Origin: UBA2402 sp037139735
GTDB taxonomy: Bacteria; Planctomycetota; Phycisphaerae; Phycisphaerales; UBA1924
Length of the DNA: 59,267 nucleotides
Assembly (NCBI GenBank): GCA_037139735.1
Contig: JBAXFU010000008.1
Coordinates: 1 to 59,267 of the forward strand
Direction: 5' to 3'
The position numbers and the translations under genes are program-made. Below are positions 34,504 to 42,220 of the stretch, piece by piece. Position 1 is the first letter of the stretch, and each line of letters opens with the position of its first letter. The notes under the pieces were generated by a model. The model saw only the letters and a program-made list of their open reading frames with translations, ran no database searches and had not been told where the DNA came from.

Positions 34504-34950
34504 ATGACTTCTTCGATGCAGAGCGCAGTGGCGGCGGAACTGATGGGTGGCAACGCGACCGCGAGCCGGTTCGAGAACTCGGGCCAGCAGATCGCGGCGG
34601 GTCGCCCCGACCTGATGAGCCGCGTGAGCAACGCTCAGGCCCGCGTGCTGGAGTTCCTGCTGGCCGGCCTGACCGAGCCGCAGATCGCCGAGAAGATCGG
34701 CCGCAGCCGCCACACGGTGCACGACCACACCAAGGCGATCTACAGCTCGCTGAACGTCAACAACCGCGTGCAGTTGGTGCTGCTCTTCTCGCAGCAGCCC
34801 GCGCAGCCCGCCGCGGCCGCCCCGGTCGCCACGGCCGCCCCGGCGCCCGCGCCCCAGCAGGCCCGCCCGATCACCTCGGGTCCGATCAACGACGTCGTCT
34901 TCACGCAGGCCCGCCCGATCGGGCCGGCGAAGAACCTCGCCGTCGCCTGA
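34504..34950 (+). CDS. orphan LuxR-type HTH protein
   Basis: This 148-residue protein contains a GerE/LuxR helix-turn-helix (SNAQARVLEFLLAGLTEPQI, KIGRSRHTVHDHTKAIYSSL, NVNNRVQLVLLF) at about 42-100 but no receiver or ligand-binding domain. It is followed by an Ala/Pro/Gln-rich disordered tail. The N-terminal 40 residues are polar. It is a likely DNA-binding regulator acting without phosphorylation, or an adaptor that pairs with the NarL-type regulator upstream. AAGGA lies 8 nt before the ATG, and a strong intrinsic terminator follows, so it is a single-gene transcript. Confidence 0.88.
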   Translation: MTSSMQSAVAAELMGGNATASRFENSGQQIAAGRPDLMSRVSNAQARVLEFLLAGLTEPQIAEKIGRSRHTVHDHTKAIYSSLNVNNRVQLVLLFSQQPAQPAAAAPVATAAPAPAPQQARPITSGPINDVVFTQARPIGPAKNLAVA

Positions 34951-35014
34951 GCCATCCGCGACTCATCGCGGGGGCATGGAGGCCGCCGCGTCGCGACACG
35001 CTCGTTCGTGAGCA

Positions 35015-35050
35015 GGAACCCGGTCATGACGACCGGGTTCCTTCTTTTTT
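35015..35050 (+). terminator. intrinsic terminator after the orphan HTH gene
   Basis: A 10-bp perfect stem, GGAACCCGGT (35015-35024) with ACCGGGTTCC (35032-35041), and a 7-nt loop are followed directly by TTCTTTTTT. This is the clearest Rho-independent terminator in the window. It lies 65 nt after the HTH stop codon and before the convergent WalJ-like gene. Confidence 0.93.
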
Positions 35051-35095
35051 GATCGCCCGACGACCGACCGCCTCCGCATCGAGCGCCATCGCGCG

Positions 35096-35950
35096 TCAGG
35101 GGCCCCAGAGGGTCACGGCCGGTCGAACGACCCGAACCTCGCTCCGGGCGACCTCGCGGGCGGGATCAACGACCCGAACCCACGCGGCGGGCCGGTCATG
35201 GTGCGACACCATGACCGGCGGACCGGGCCTGGCGTGCACCTCGAGCGCCCGCTGCGGCAGGTTGCACTGGCGCGACAGGTGGAGCAGCACGACGGTCTCG
35301 CGAGGCTCGATCCTCGCCACGGCCCGTGCCGATTCCTCGTTGCTCAGGTGGCCCTTGCCTCCCATGATCCGCTGCTTGAGCTGCTCGGGCCGGTTGCTCG
35401 CCAACTGCATCTTCGGGCAGTAGTTGCTCTCGATGGCCAGGACATCGACGCCCCGCAAGTGGTCGCACAGCTCCTGCGAGGGTCGCCCCGTGTCGGTGGC
35501 GTAGCCCAGCGTGCGGCCACTCGCCGGAAACTCGATCCGGAAGGCGGCGGTGCCCAACGAGTCGTGCGCCACCAGGAGCGGGTGCACCATCACCCCCGGC
35601 AGGAGTTCGAACGGCTCGCTGAAGACCTGCGTGCGGCCGGCCGTCACGCCCAGCCGGTCGGCCAGGCCCGCGTGGCGTCGGTGCACGTGGATCGTCGTGT
35701 GCTCGTCGCGGCCGTTGATCCACCCTTCATACCAGTGGTCGCGGTCGAGGTGCGTCAGGATGATGTGATCGACCGTCGAGACGGGGTGCCCGATCTCCGC
35801 GAGATGGCGGCGGGTCCGCCTGGGGGAGAGCCCGGCGTCGATCAGGATCGTGGTCGTCAGGTCGCCGCGGCGGACCGCCAACAGCGAACAGTTGCCCGAG
35901 GAACTGCTCGAGAGGACGCACAACCCGGCCTCGAGGGACGCCTGCTGCAT
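35096..35950 (-). CDS. WalJ/YycJ-like metallo-beta-lactamase-fold hydrolase
   Basis: This protein of about 284 residues starts at ATG 35950 (MQQASLEAGLCVLSSSSSGN). It matches the WalJ/YycJ group: SSSSGNCSLLAV, LIDAGLSPRRTRRHL, IILTHLDRDHWYEG, LGYATDTGRPSQEL, IESNYCPKMQL and GKGHLSNEESA. The metal motif reads H-L-D-R-D-H where most WalJ proteins have HxHxDH, so the second His is replaced by Asp, as in ComEC-type domains. WalJ proteins are linked to DNA repair or cell-wall control in Firmicutes; the role here is unknown. An ACGGTA (minus-strand TACCGT) box lies 10 nt upstream, back to back with the rsfS promoter. Confidence 0.87.
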   Translation of the reverse strand: MQQASLEAGLCVLSSSSSGNCSLLAVRRGDLTTTILIDAGLSPRRTRRHLAEIGHPVSTVDHIILTHLDRDHWYEGWINGRDEHTTIHVHRRHAGLADRLGVTAGRTQVFSEPFELLPGVMVHPLLVAHDSLGTAAFRIEFPASGRTLGYATDTGRPSQELCDHLRGVDVLAIESNYCPKMQLASNRPEQLKQRIMGGKGHLSNEESARAVARIEPRETVVLLHLSRQCNLPQRALEVHARPGPPVMVSHHDRPAAWVRVVDPAREVARSEVRVVRPAVTLWGP

Positions 35951-35960
35951 CAGCGGGGAA

Positions 35961-36000
35961 ACGGTAGCGGGGATCCCGGCCCCGCCCGCGTCCCTACCAT
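35961..36000. promoter_or_regulatory. divergent -10-like boxes for walJ-like and rsfS genes
   Basis: The minus-strand TACCGT (ACGGTA at 35961-35966) ends 10 nt from the WalJ-like ATG. The plus-strand TACCAT (35995-36000) ends 9 nt from the rsfS ATG. The 59-bp gap is just enough for two compact back-to-back promoters with almost no leader. Confidence 0.45.
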
Positions 36001-36009
36001 CACGGTCCA

Positions 36010-36465
36010 ATGCCCGACGACCTGCCGGAGAGCCTCCAAGCCGCCCCCATCCCCCCTCGCTCCTTCAAGAAGAGCGATCCGGGGCTGGTGACCGACTTCG
36101 CCATCGACGCGGCCCGAATGCTCTTCGACGACAAGTGCGAGGAAGTGACGCTGCTGGACGTTCGCGCCAAGAGCATGGTGTGCGACTACATCATCATCGG
36201 CTCGGGCACCTCCGACCGGCAGATGGCCTCCTCGCTCGAGCACGTGAAGCAACTCGGACATGGGCGGAGCTTCACCGCCTTCCACGTCTCGGCCGACGAC
36301 GGCTCGACATGGCTGCTCGCCGACTTCGTGGACGTGGTGGTGCACCTCTTCGAGCCCAACATGCGGGCGCACTACGACCTCGAAACGCTCTGGGGCGACG
36401 CGCCCAGAGTCCAGTGGGAACGCCCCGATCAGCGTCGACGAGATCGCGCCGGCCTGGGCGGCTGA
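36010..36465 (+). CDS. rsfS: ribosome silencing factor RsfS
   Basis: This 151-residue protein binds ribosomal protein L14 and blocks joining of the subunits under starvation. The family signatures are complete: DFAIDAARMLFDDKCEEVTL, LDVRAKSMVCDYIIIGSGTS, DRQMASSLEHVKQLGH, STWLLADFVDVVVHLF, and EPNMRAHYDLETLWGDAPRV with a following Trp. A 25-residue N-terminal extension precedes the domain. The aroB gene starts 34 nt after its stop. A TACCAT box lies 9 nt upstream of the ATG. Confidence 0.96.
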   Translation: MPDDLPESLQAAPIPPRSFKKSDPGLVTDFAIDAARMLFDDKCEEVTLLDVRAKSMVCDYIIIGSGTSDRQMASSLEHVKQLGHGRSFTAFHVSADDGSTWLLADFVDVVVHLFEPNMRAHYDLETLWGDAPRVQWERPDQRRRDRAGLGG

Positions 36466-36499
36466 CGCCCCCACTCGTTCGGGAGCCACGCCACTCCCC

Positions 36500-37672
36500 A
36501 TGCGGTACCAGATCCCCATCCACGCCGGCGACCGAACCTGCACCGCGCACGTCGGGGCGGGACTCATCGCCAACATGGGACAGGTCGTCGCCGCGGCCTT
36601 GCGTCGCCAGGCCCGCCGCGCCTTCATCGTGGCTGATTCTCGCCTGCCGGGGTCGTTCACGCTCGCCGCCGCGGAATCGCTCAAGAGCGTCGGCCTCTCC
36701 TCTCGCGTGCTGGCCGTCAAGCCCTCCGAACAGGACAAGTCGCTCGCCTCCCTCGAACGCGTGCTCGTCGACATGGCCCGCACGCGGCTCGAGCGCGACG
36801 ACATCGTGGTGGCCATGGGCGGCGGCGTCGTGGGCGATCTCGCCGGGTTCGCCGCCGCCATCTACCGCCGCGGCGTGCCCGTCGTGCAGTGCCCCACCAC
36901 CCTGCTCGCCATGGTCGACGCCTCGGTGGGCGGCAAGACGGGCATCAATCTCGACCCGGCCGAAGGGCCGCTGACCGAACCGCTCAAGAACCTCGTCGGC
37001 GCGTTCCATCACCCGCACGTGGTCATCGCCGACGTCGACACGCTTCGTTCGTTGCCCCCCCGAACGCTCCGCTGCGGCCTCGCCGAGTGCATCAAGCACG
37101 GCCTGCTCGGCGGCAACGCCGGCGATCCGGGGCTGCTGGACTGGACGCAGGCGAAACTCGCCTCGATCCTCGCCGCCGATCCGGGCACGCTCGCCGAACT
37201 GGTCTCGCGGAACATCGCCCTCAAGGCCCGCGTGGTGGAGCGGGACGAACGCGAGCAGGCAAGCGACGAGGCCGGCGGCCGCGCCTTGCTCAACCTCGGC
37301 CACACCTTCGCGCACGCCCTGGAGACGCTGCCCGGCCTGATCGGCCACCCCGGATCGCTCCCCGGGGGGCTTCATCACGGGGAGGCCGTGGCGGTCGGAC
37401 TCGTCGCGGCGGCGACGCTGGGCGCCACCCTTGGGATGACCCCGCCCGACATGGCCCCCACCCTGCGGACGCTCTTGGAGGCGGCCGGCCTCCCCACGCG
37501 GGTCGACCACCTGCCCCCCGACGAGCGAATCGTCGAGCGGATGCGCCACGACAAGAAGGTGCAGGGATCGGCGATGCGGTTCATCGTGCCGGTCGCGGGT
37601 CACGCGGCCAAGGTCGTCCGAGACCCCCCTCTTCAGGCGATCGGCACGGCCCTTCAATCGATCAGGTTATAA
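36500..37672 (+). CDS. aroB: 3-dehydroquinate synthase
   Basis: This 390-residue enzyme converts DAHP to 3-dehydroquinate, the second step of the shikimate pathway, using NAD and a divalent metal. Seen motifs are MGGGVVGDLAGFAAAIYRRG (glycine-rich nucleotide region), PTTLLAMVDASVGGKTGIN, KNLVGAFHHPHVVIAD, ECIKHGLL (metal ligand Glu), LNLGHTFAHALE and GLHHGEAVAVGL (metal ligand His residues), and RHDKKVQGSAMRFIV. Length matches bacterial AroB. It probably shares the rsfS transcript, 34 nt downstream. Confidence 0.97.
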   Translation: MRYQIPIHAGDRTCTAHVGAGLIANMGQVVAAALRRQARRAFIVADSRLPGSFTLAAAESLKSVGLSSRVLAVKPSEQDKSLASLERVLVDMARTRLERDDIVVAMGGGVVGDLAGFAAAIYRRGVPVVQCPTTLLAMVDASVGGKTGINLDPAEGPLTEPLKNLVGAFHHPHVVIADVDTLRSLPPRTLRCGLAECIKHGLLGGNAGDPGLLDWTQAKLASILAADPGTLAELVSRNIALKARVVERDEREQASDEAGGRALLNLGHTFAHALETLPGLIGHPGSLPGGLHHGEAVAVGLVAAATLGATLGMTPPDMAPTLRTLLEAAGLPTRVDHLPPDERIVERMRHDKKVQGSAMRFIVPVAGHAAKVVRDPPLQAIGTALQSIRL

Positions 37673-37870
37673 GACCTTGTACCTTTGTTCGGGTGACCTC
37701 GCGTACGCCTCAAGCGGGCATCGCCGGAGTTCCGATACACGCAACGACACCCCACAAGTCGGGTGTCCGGGAATGTCGGGCATGGTCATCCGCGAGGAGG
37801 CCAGGGTGTGCCTTGATCTTCACCGACCGGTTCTTCCTCTCCGGCGCGTGCGCCAACGGGGCCCATTTCC
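37673..37870 (+). promoter_or_regulatory. leader of the parA-like operon with a hairpin
   Basis: A 198-nt gap holds a hairpin pairing GACACCC (37746-37752) with GGGTGTC (37761-37767) around CACAAGTC. Upstream of it, GTTCCGATA (37729-37737) and ATACACGC (37735-37742) occur; both words also occur in the leader of the HTH gene (34345 and 34325). A TATAAG lies at the aroB stop. The start has only a weak GGGG upstream. Confidence 0.4.
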
Positions 37871-39328
37871 ATGCGGACCATCGCGATCATCAATCAAAAG
37901 GGCGGCTGCGGGAAGACGACGACGGCGATCAACCTGTCGGCGATGCTGGCCCGCCTCGGGAAGCGAACCCTGCTGGTGGATCTGGACAGCCAGAGTCACT
38001 GTGCGGCGGGCCTGGGCATTCCCGAATCGAAGGTGGACCTCGACATCGGCGACGCGATGCTGGCGGCGGGCCACAAGCCCATCGACATCGCACGACTGCT
38101 GTGGCAGCCGGCGGCGAACTTCGACCTGGCGCCCAGCCGCATGCGGCTGGCGGGTCTGGAGGCCTCACGCGGCGGCTTGGCGAACCTGCCGGACAAGGAG
38201 CGTCGGCTGGAGGCGGCGATCGATCAGATCGGGGTGAACCACGACATCGTCTGCATCGACTGCTCGCCGTCGATCGGCCTCTTGACGTACAACGCGCTGG
38301 TGGCGGCGGACGTGATCCTGATTCCGGTCGAGACGAGTTTCTTCTCGATGCAAGGGGCGACGCGGCAGGTCAACACGGTGAAGTCGCTGAGCCGCAAGCT
38401 GGGCATTCACCGTCAGGTGTGGATTCTCCCGACGATTCACGATCCGTCGAATCCGGTGGCGATGGACCTTCTGGACGAGTTGTACCGGCGGTTCGGCGAG
38501 CGGGTGATTCCGGCCGTGATCCGGCGTGACGCGAAGCTCCGCGAGGCGGCGAGCTTCGGCCAGACGATCATCGACTACGCGCCCGGGGGCACGGGCTTCG
38601 AGGACTACGCGCGGCTCGCTGACTGGGTGATCTCGCACTGGACGGTGAGCCAGGACCTTGATCGCGCGTTGGCGGCCGGCCCGGAGGACGAGGCGCCGTT
38701 GGAGGAGCCCACCGACGAGTACGGCCAGAACGACGGTTCGGAAGAGGCGTGCGATCCGGAGGAGGCGGAGGAGGCGATGGCGACGATGCAGCCGGCCTCG
38801 GGCCTGATGACGGCGACCGGATCGACGATCGAGGCCAAGCCGGGCATGCGGGCGGAGGAAGTGGCCCGGCGCGCGCAGGACTTCGTGCGACGCACGGTGC
38901 AGGCTCGCACGGACGAGCGTGCGATGCTCCGCCGCCCCGAACCGGCACGGCCGGTGGTGCGACCCGAGGCGCCGGCGGTGCGGCCGGTCAACGCGGCGGC
39001 GCGGCGGCTGCTGGGCGTCCGCGAGACGAACCAGGGCGTGCTCTTCGTGCAGCCGGCCAACAGCGGGAGCACGATCGCCGTGGCGGGCACGTTCAACGAC
39101 TGGTCGACGACGTCGCACCAGATGAACCGCAACGACGAATACGGCGTCTTCGAGTTGTGCCTGCCGCTCCAGGCGGGCAAGCACTACTACCGCCTGGTGA
39201 TCGATGGCGTCTGGACGGCTGATCCGTACAATAACTTCTGCGAGGTCAACCAGTTCGGCGAGGCCAACAGCGTGGTGTCGGTGAGCGAGCGGGGCGCGAC
39301 GCTGCCGACCGCCGGCAGCGCGGTGTGA
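37871..39328 (+). CDS. ParA/MinD-type ATPase fused to a glycogen-binding-type (CBM48-like) domain
   Basis: This 485-residue protein joins two domains. Residues 1-265 are a ParA-family ATPase: deviant Walker A IINQKGGCGKTTTAINLS, RTLLVDLDSQSHC, Walker B IVCIDCSPSIGLLTYNAL and VETSFFSMQGA. A linker rich in Glu, Ala and Pro (about 270-375) follows. Residues 385-480 are an E-set domain of the AMPK/isoamylase type: STIAVAGTFNDWSTTSHQMN, YGVFELCLPLQAGKHYYRL, VIDGVWTADPYNNFCEVNQF and GEANSVVSV. ParA proteins position DNA or protein cargo; the second domain normally binds alpha-glucans. No ParB gene or parS is adjacent, so it may position a non-DNA cargo. A conserved-looking partner gene follows after 48 nt. 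Confidence 0.93.
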   Translation: MRTIAIINQKGGCGKTTTAINLSAMLARLGKRTLLVDLDSQSHCAAGLGIPESKVDLDIGDAMLAAGHKPIDIARLLWQPAANFDLAPSRMRLAGLEASRGGLANLPDKERRLEAAIDQIGVNHDIVCIDCSPSIGLLTYNALVAADVILIPVETSFFSMQGATRQVNTVKSLSRKLGIHRQVWILPTIHDPSNPVAMDLLDELYRRFGERVIPAVIRRDAKLREAASFGQTIIDYAPGGTGFEDYARLADWVISHWTVSQDLDRALAAGPEDEAPLEEPTDEYGQNDGSEEACDPEEAEEAMATMQPASGLMTATGSTIEAKPGMRAEEVARRAQDFVRRTVQARTDERAMLRRPEPARPVVRPEAPAVRPVNAAARRLLGVRETNQGVLFVQPANSGSTIAVAGTFNDWSTTSHQMNRNDEYGVFELCLPLQAGKHYYRLVIDGVWTADPYNNFCEVNQFGEANSVVSVSERGATLPTAGSAV

Positions 39329-39376
39329 TCGCGGCGACAGGATCGAAGAACGGGTCGAGACACGGAGTTCCGGCGG

Positions 39377-41077
39377 ATGACCAACCCACAAAGTCGCATC
39401 GGGCCCCAAGGAGCCGGAAGGCCGTCCAAGCCGGGCGACGGCACTGCGCCGGGCAAGCCGCCGGCTCCCATCCATCGCCACCCGGCCGCGAGGGACGAAC
39501 TCGGCCTCACGGACGACTCGTACCTGACCGGCGACAACGGCTGGCCCGTCACGGGTGAAGAAGCCAACGAACTTCAGCGCGAATACGACGCGCTGGCCGA
39601 CCTGTTCCTGAGCGAAGACACGGACGCTCCGGCAGCCTCGCCCTTGCTTTCGGCCCCGTCTCCGACCGTCTCGAAGCCCACGCCGGATGCCCCGGCGCCT
39701 TCACCAGCGTCGTCGGCTCCCGTCCGCGTCGCGCCCATCGCCACGACGGCCTGCACCCAGCGTCATCAGCCCTCGCAGGGCGTGGACTGCCTCGTGGTGG
39801 GCCACCTGCCGGTCTTGGACAACCCCTGGACGCTGCAGTTCGCCCGCATGCTGGCCCAGACGACGGGACACGCCGTGGCGCTGCTGCGGCTTCGCTCGAA
39901 GGCCATCTCGCTGGAAGTGGTCTACGCCGACAACGACCAAGCCGTGGCCCTGAAGGCCGGCGGTCCGACCGCGCACTTCCACGACGCGCTCGCCCGGGCC
40001 CGCGCGGTGGCGCCGCGGCTGCTCGTTCGCGTCGACGAAACGTCGGAGCTCGAACTGCTCGCCTCTTCCGGCCAGGATGGCGCGGCACGCATCGATCACG
40101 TCTCGCTCCTGTGCGGAGGTGACGAGGCCGCCGTGGTCACCGCCTACCGGACGATCAAGCAACTCACCGGCAACCCGGCGCTCGGATTCGGCGGGGAGAC
40201 CGACGGATCTTCGCAGGGCCGCGGGTCCGACATCGGCGTCGCGATCATCGGCGCCGAGCCCGAGGCGGCCGCTCGCGCCTTCAGCAAGCTCAGCCGCACC
40301 ACCCAGACCTTCCTGGGCCGCACCATCGCCAGCTTGGGGTGCATCCGCCGCATGGATTCGTGCATCACCTCGACGCTCTTCCGCGGCGAGTGGGGACGAA
40401 GCGTCCGCGAGATGCTCGAGCAGGTGGGCGATCTGTGGCACGTCGGCCCCGCCGCCGCGACGCCCCGCGCCGAGCAGGCTCACGCCATCGCCACGCTCGC
40501 GGCCCCGGCCTCGAACTTGCCCTCAGCCTCGTCGTCGCCCCGCCTGCCCGCGCCCGTGGCACCCGCCCCGCCGCCGAGCGTCGTGGCCACCCCGAGCACC
40601 GCGGCCAGCCCGAGCGTCGCGGCCAGCCCGGCGCCGATCACGACACCCGCCACACTCCCGGCGGCATCGGCCCCGATCAGCAGCTCGGATCGCCCCACGG
40701 CCGCCATGCTGCCCGGCTTGATTCCCATGGGCATCCGCTGCCCCTACCAACCCAGCGTCGAACTCGCGCTCGACGCCGAGGGCGGACTGCACCTCGTGGC
40801 CATGCTGCCCGAACGTCACGGACCGGCTGGTCCGGCCACCGAGGCGGTGGCGACGCTCCTGGCTGCCTCGGCGTGGGCCAGCGACCACGCGGACCTGCTG
40901 TGCCTGGCGCGGCGAGAACTCCAGGCCGCCCGCATCAAGGCGGGGCCCGAGTTGCACCTGCTCACGGAAGATCCTCGCTGGGCGCGTCACGTGCTGAGCA
41001 CGGGCATTCGCGTCCACCTGCTGGCCGTGGCGAACACCAACGGCCGCACGTCGTGGGTGTGCACCGACCTCAACTGA
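39377..41077 (+). CDS. hypothetical partner of the ParA-like ATPase
   Basis: This 566-residue cytoplasmic protein of unknown family has an N-terminal disordered part of about 130 residues and then a globular region (CLVVGHLPVLDNPWTLQFAR, TTGHAVALLRLRSKAISLEV to about residue 375). An Ala/Pro/Ser-rich linker (about 380-450) and a C-terminal domain (GIRCPYQPSVELALDAEGGL onward) follow. The globular part resembles a nucleotide-binding fold of the MinD/FlhG type that lacks a P-loop; this is a weak impression. It begins 48 nt after the ParA-like gene and is probably its operon partner. No membrane segment or signal peptide was seen. Confidence 0.75.
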   Translation: MTNPQSRIGPQGAGRPSKPGDGTAPGKPPAPIHRHPAARDELGLTDDSYLTGDNGWPVTGEEANELQREYDALADLFLSEDTDAPAASPLLSAPSPTVSKPTPDAPAPSPASSAPVRVAPIATTACTQRHQPSQGVDCLVVGHLPVLDNPWTLQFARMLAQTTGHAVALLRLRSKAISLEVVYADNDQAVALKAGGPTAHFHDALARARAVAPRLLVRVDETSELELLASSGQDGAARIDHVSLLCGGDEAAVVTAYRTIKQLTGNPALGFGGETDGSSQGRGSDIGVAIIGAEPEAAARAFSKLSRTTQTFLGRTIASLGCIRRMDSCITSTLFRGEWGRSVREMLEQVGDLWHVGPAAATPRAEQAHAIATLAAPASNLPSASSSPRLPAPVAPAPPPSVVATPSTAASPSVAASPAPITTPATLPAASAPISSSDRPTAAMLPGLIPMGIRCPYQPSVELALDAEGGLHLVAMLPERHGPAGPATEAVATLLAASAWASDHADLLCLARRELQAARIKAGPELHLLTEDPRWARHVLSTGIRVHLLAVANTNGRTSWVCTDLN

Positions 41078-41117
41078 GGCGCCGTTCGCCCGCACGCGCC
41101 GCCACGGACCCGACCAC

Positions 41118-41123
41118 TACGAT
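41118..41123 (+). promoter_or_regulatory. -10-like box before the asparaginase-family gene
   Basis: TACGAT ends 6 nt before the ATG at 41130; there is no Shine-Dalgarno sequence. Confidence 0.4.
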
Positions 41124-41129
41124 CGTGGC

Positions 41130-42137
41130 ATGGTCACGCTGATTTCGTCGTGGAATGGCGCTCCCGCCACTCGTCTGGCGGCGGACTTGCACCGCAAGGG
41201 CATGCATCTGCTCGATGCCATCGTCGAGGGCGTCAAGCTCGTGGAGGACGATCCGGAGGAACTCTCCGTCGGCTACGGCGGCTTGCCCAACGAAGAGGGC
41301 GACGTCGAACTGGATGCGTGCGTGATGGACGGTCCGCTGCACAAGGCCGGGGCCGTGGCAGGATTGCGTCGGGTCCGGCATGCCGCGGCGGTGGCTCGGG
41401 AGGTGCTGCGCCGCACGGATCATGCCCTCCTGGTGGGCGAAGGCGCCTTGAAGTTCGCGCGTCAATGCGGCTTCAAGGAAGAGGACCTGCTGACGCCCAA
41501 GTCCAGACAGGCGTGGCTGACCTGGAAGGCGGAGCTCTCGCCGCGTGACGGGTGGATCTCGCCGAGCGAACAGGCCAGCGACTTCGGGCACGCGCTCTGG
41601 GCAGGCCACAAGGACAACGCGACGCCGGGAGGCCCGCCTCCCAACGACTCCTCGACGGCGCCCAAGGCGCCCTTCACGTACGGGACGATTCACGTCTCGG
41701 GGCGGGATGCGGCGGGTCATCTCTATGGGTGCACGAGCACCAGCGGGCTGTCGTACAAGATTCCAGGCCGCGCCGGCGATTCGCCCATCATCGGGGCGGG
41801 CGTCTACACCGACGACGCCGCGGGCTCGGCCGGGTGCACCGGACGGGGCGAGAGTTCGCTGCACAGTTGTGCGGCGTACGAAGTGGTGCGGCTGATGGAG
41901 GCGGGTCGCACCCCGGAGGAAGCGGCCTTGCAGACGCTGGCCCGAATGGCCGCCCGCACGCGCGAAGCTCGCCTGCTCAGTGCGCCGGGAAAGCCCAACT
42001 TCAACGTGACCATCTACGCGATTCGCAAGGACGGCCTGGCGGGGTGCGCCTCGATGCACGAGGGGTACGAATACGTGCTCCAACAGGGGGAGACGACACG
42101 CACGCTGGCCGCGGCCTTTCTTTTTCCTAAGTCCTGA
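41130..42137 (+). CDS. N4-glycosylasparaginase / isoaspartyl peptidase family hydrolase
   Basis: This 335-residue Ntn-hydrolase is of the plant-type asparaginase/glycosylasparaginase family. Seen features are DAIVEGVKLVEDDPEELSVG, GGLPNEEGDVELDACVMDG, the self-cleavage site FTYGTIHV where Thr becomes the catalytic N-terminal residue, TSGLSYKIPGRAGDSPIIGA and GVYTDDAAGSAGCTGRGE. The -VGYGG-P-E-G-V-LDA- pattern is closer to glycosylasparaginase than to isoaspartyl dipeptidase. No signal peptide is present, so it acts in the cytoplasm. It probably cleaves asparagine-linked compounds. It directly precedes the cobalamin riboswitch region but on an independent transcript. Confidence 0.88.
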   Translation: MVTLISSWNGAPATRLAADLHRKGMHLLDAIVEGVKLVEDDPEELSVGYGGLPNEEGDVELDACVMDGPLHKAGAVAGLRRVRHAAAVAREVLRRTDHALLVGEGALKFARQCGFKEEDLLTPKSRQAWLTWKAELSPRDGWISPSEQASDFGHALWAGHKDNATPGGPPPNDSSTAPKAPFTYGTIHVSGRDAAGHLYGCTSTSGLSYKIPGRAGDSPIIGAGVYTDDAAGSAGCTGRGESSLHSCAAYEVVRLMEAGRTPEEAALQTLARMAARTREARLLSAPGKPNFNVTIYAIRKDGLAGCASMHEGYEYVLQQGETTRTLAAAFLFPKS

Positions 42138-42185
42138 TTCAGCATGGCCTTGCATTCCAGTGCCGCCGGCAAGCATGGATCATCC

Positions 42186-42214
42186 TTGAATCACCGGCGA
42201 GTTTCTGCTAGTGT
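42186..42214 (+). promoter_or_regulatory. sigma70-like promoter of the B12-riboswitch operon
   Basis: TTGAAT (42186-42191) and TAGTGT (42209-42214) are separated by 17 bp. Transcription would begin around 42221, which is the 5' end of the cobalamin riboswitch, so position and structure agree. It is the best two-box promoter I found in the window. Confidence 0.75.
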
Positions 42215-42220
42215 GGCACT

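Noticed and set aside
37746..37767. Hairpin upstream of the ParA-like gene as a riboswitch or aroB terminator
   Set aside because: No U-tract follows and no riboswitch core was recognised; kept only as a leader hairpin.
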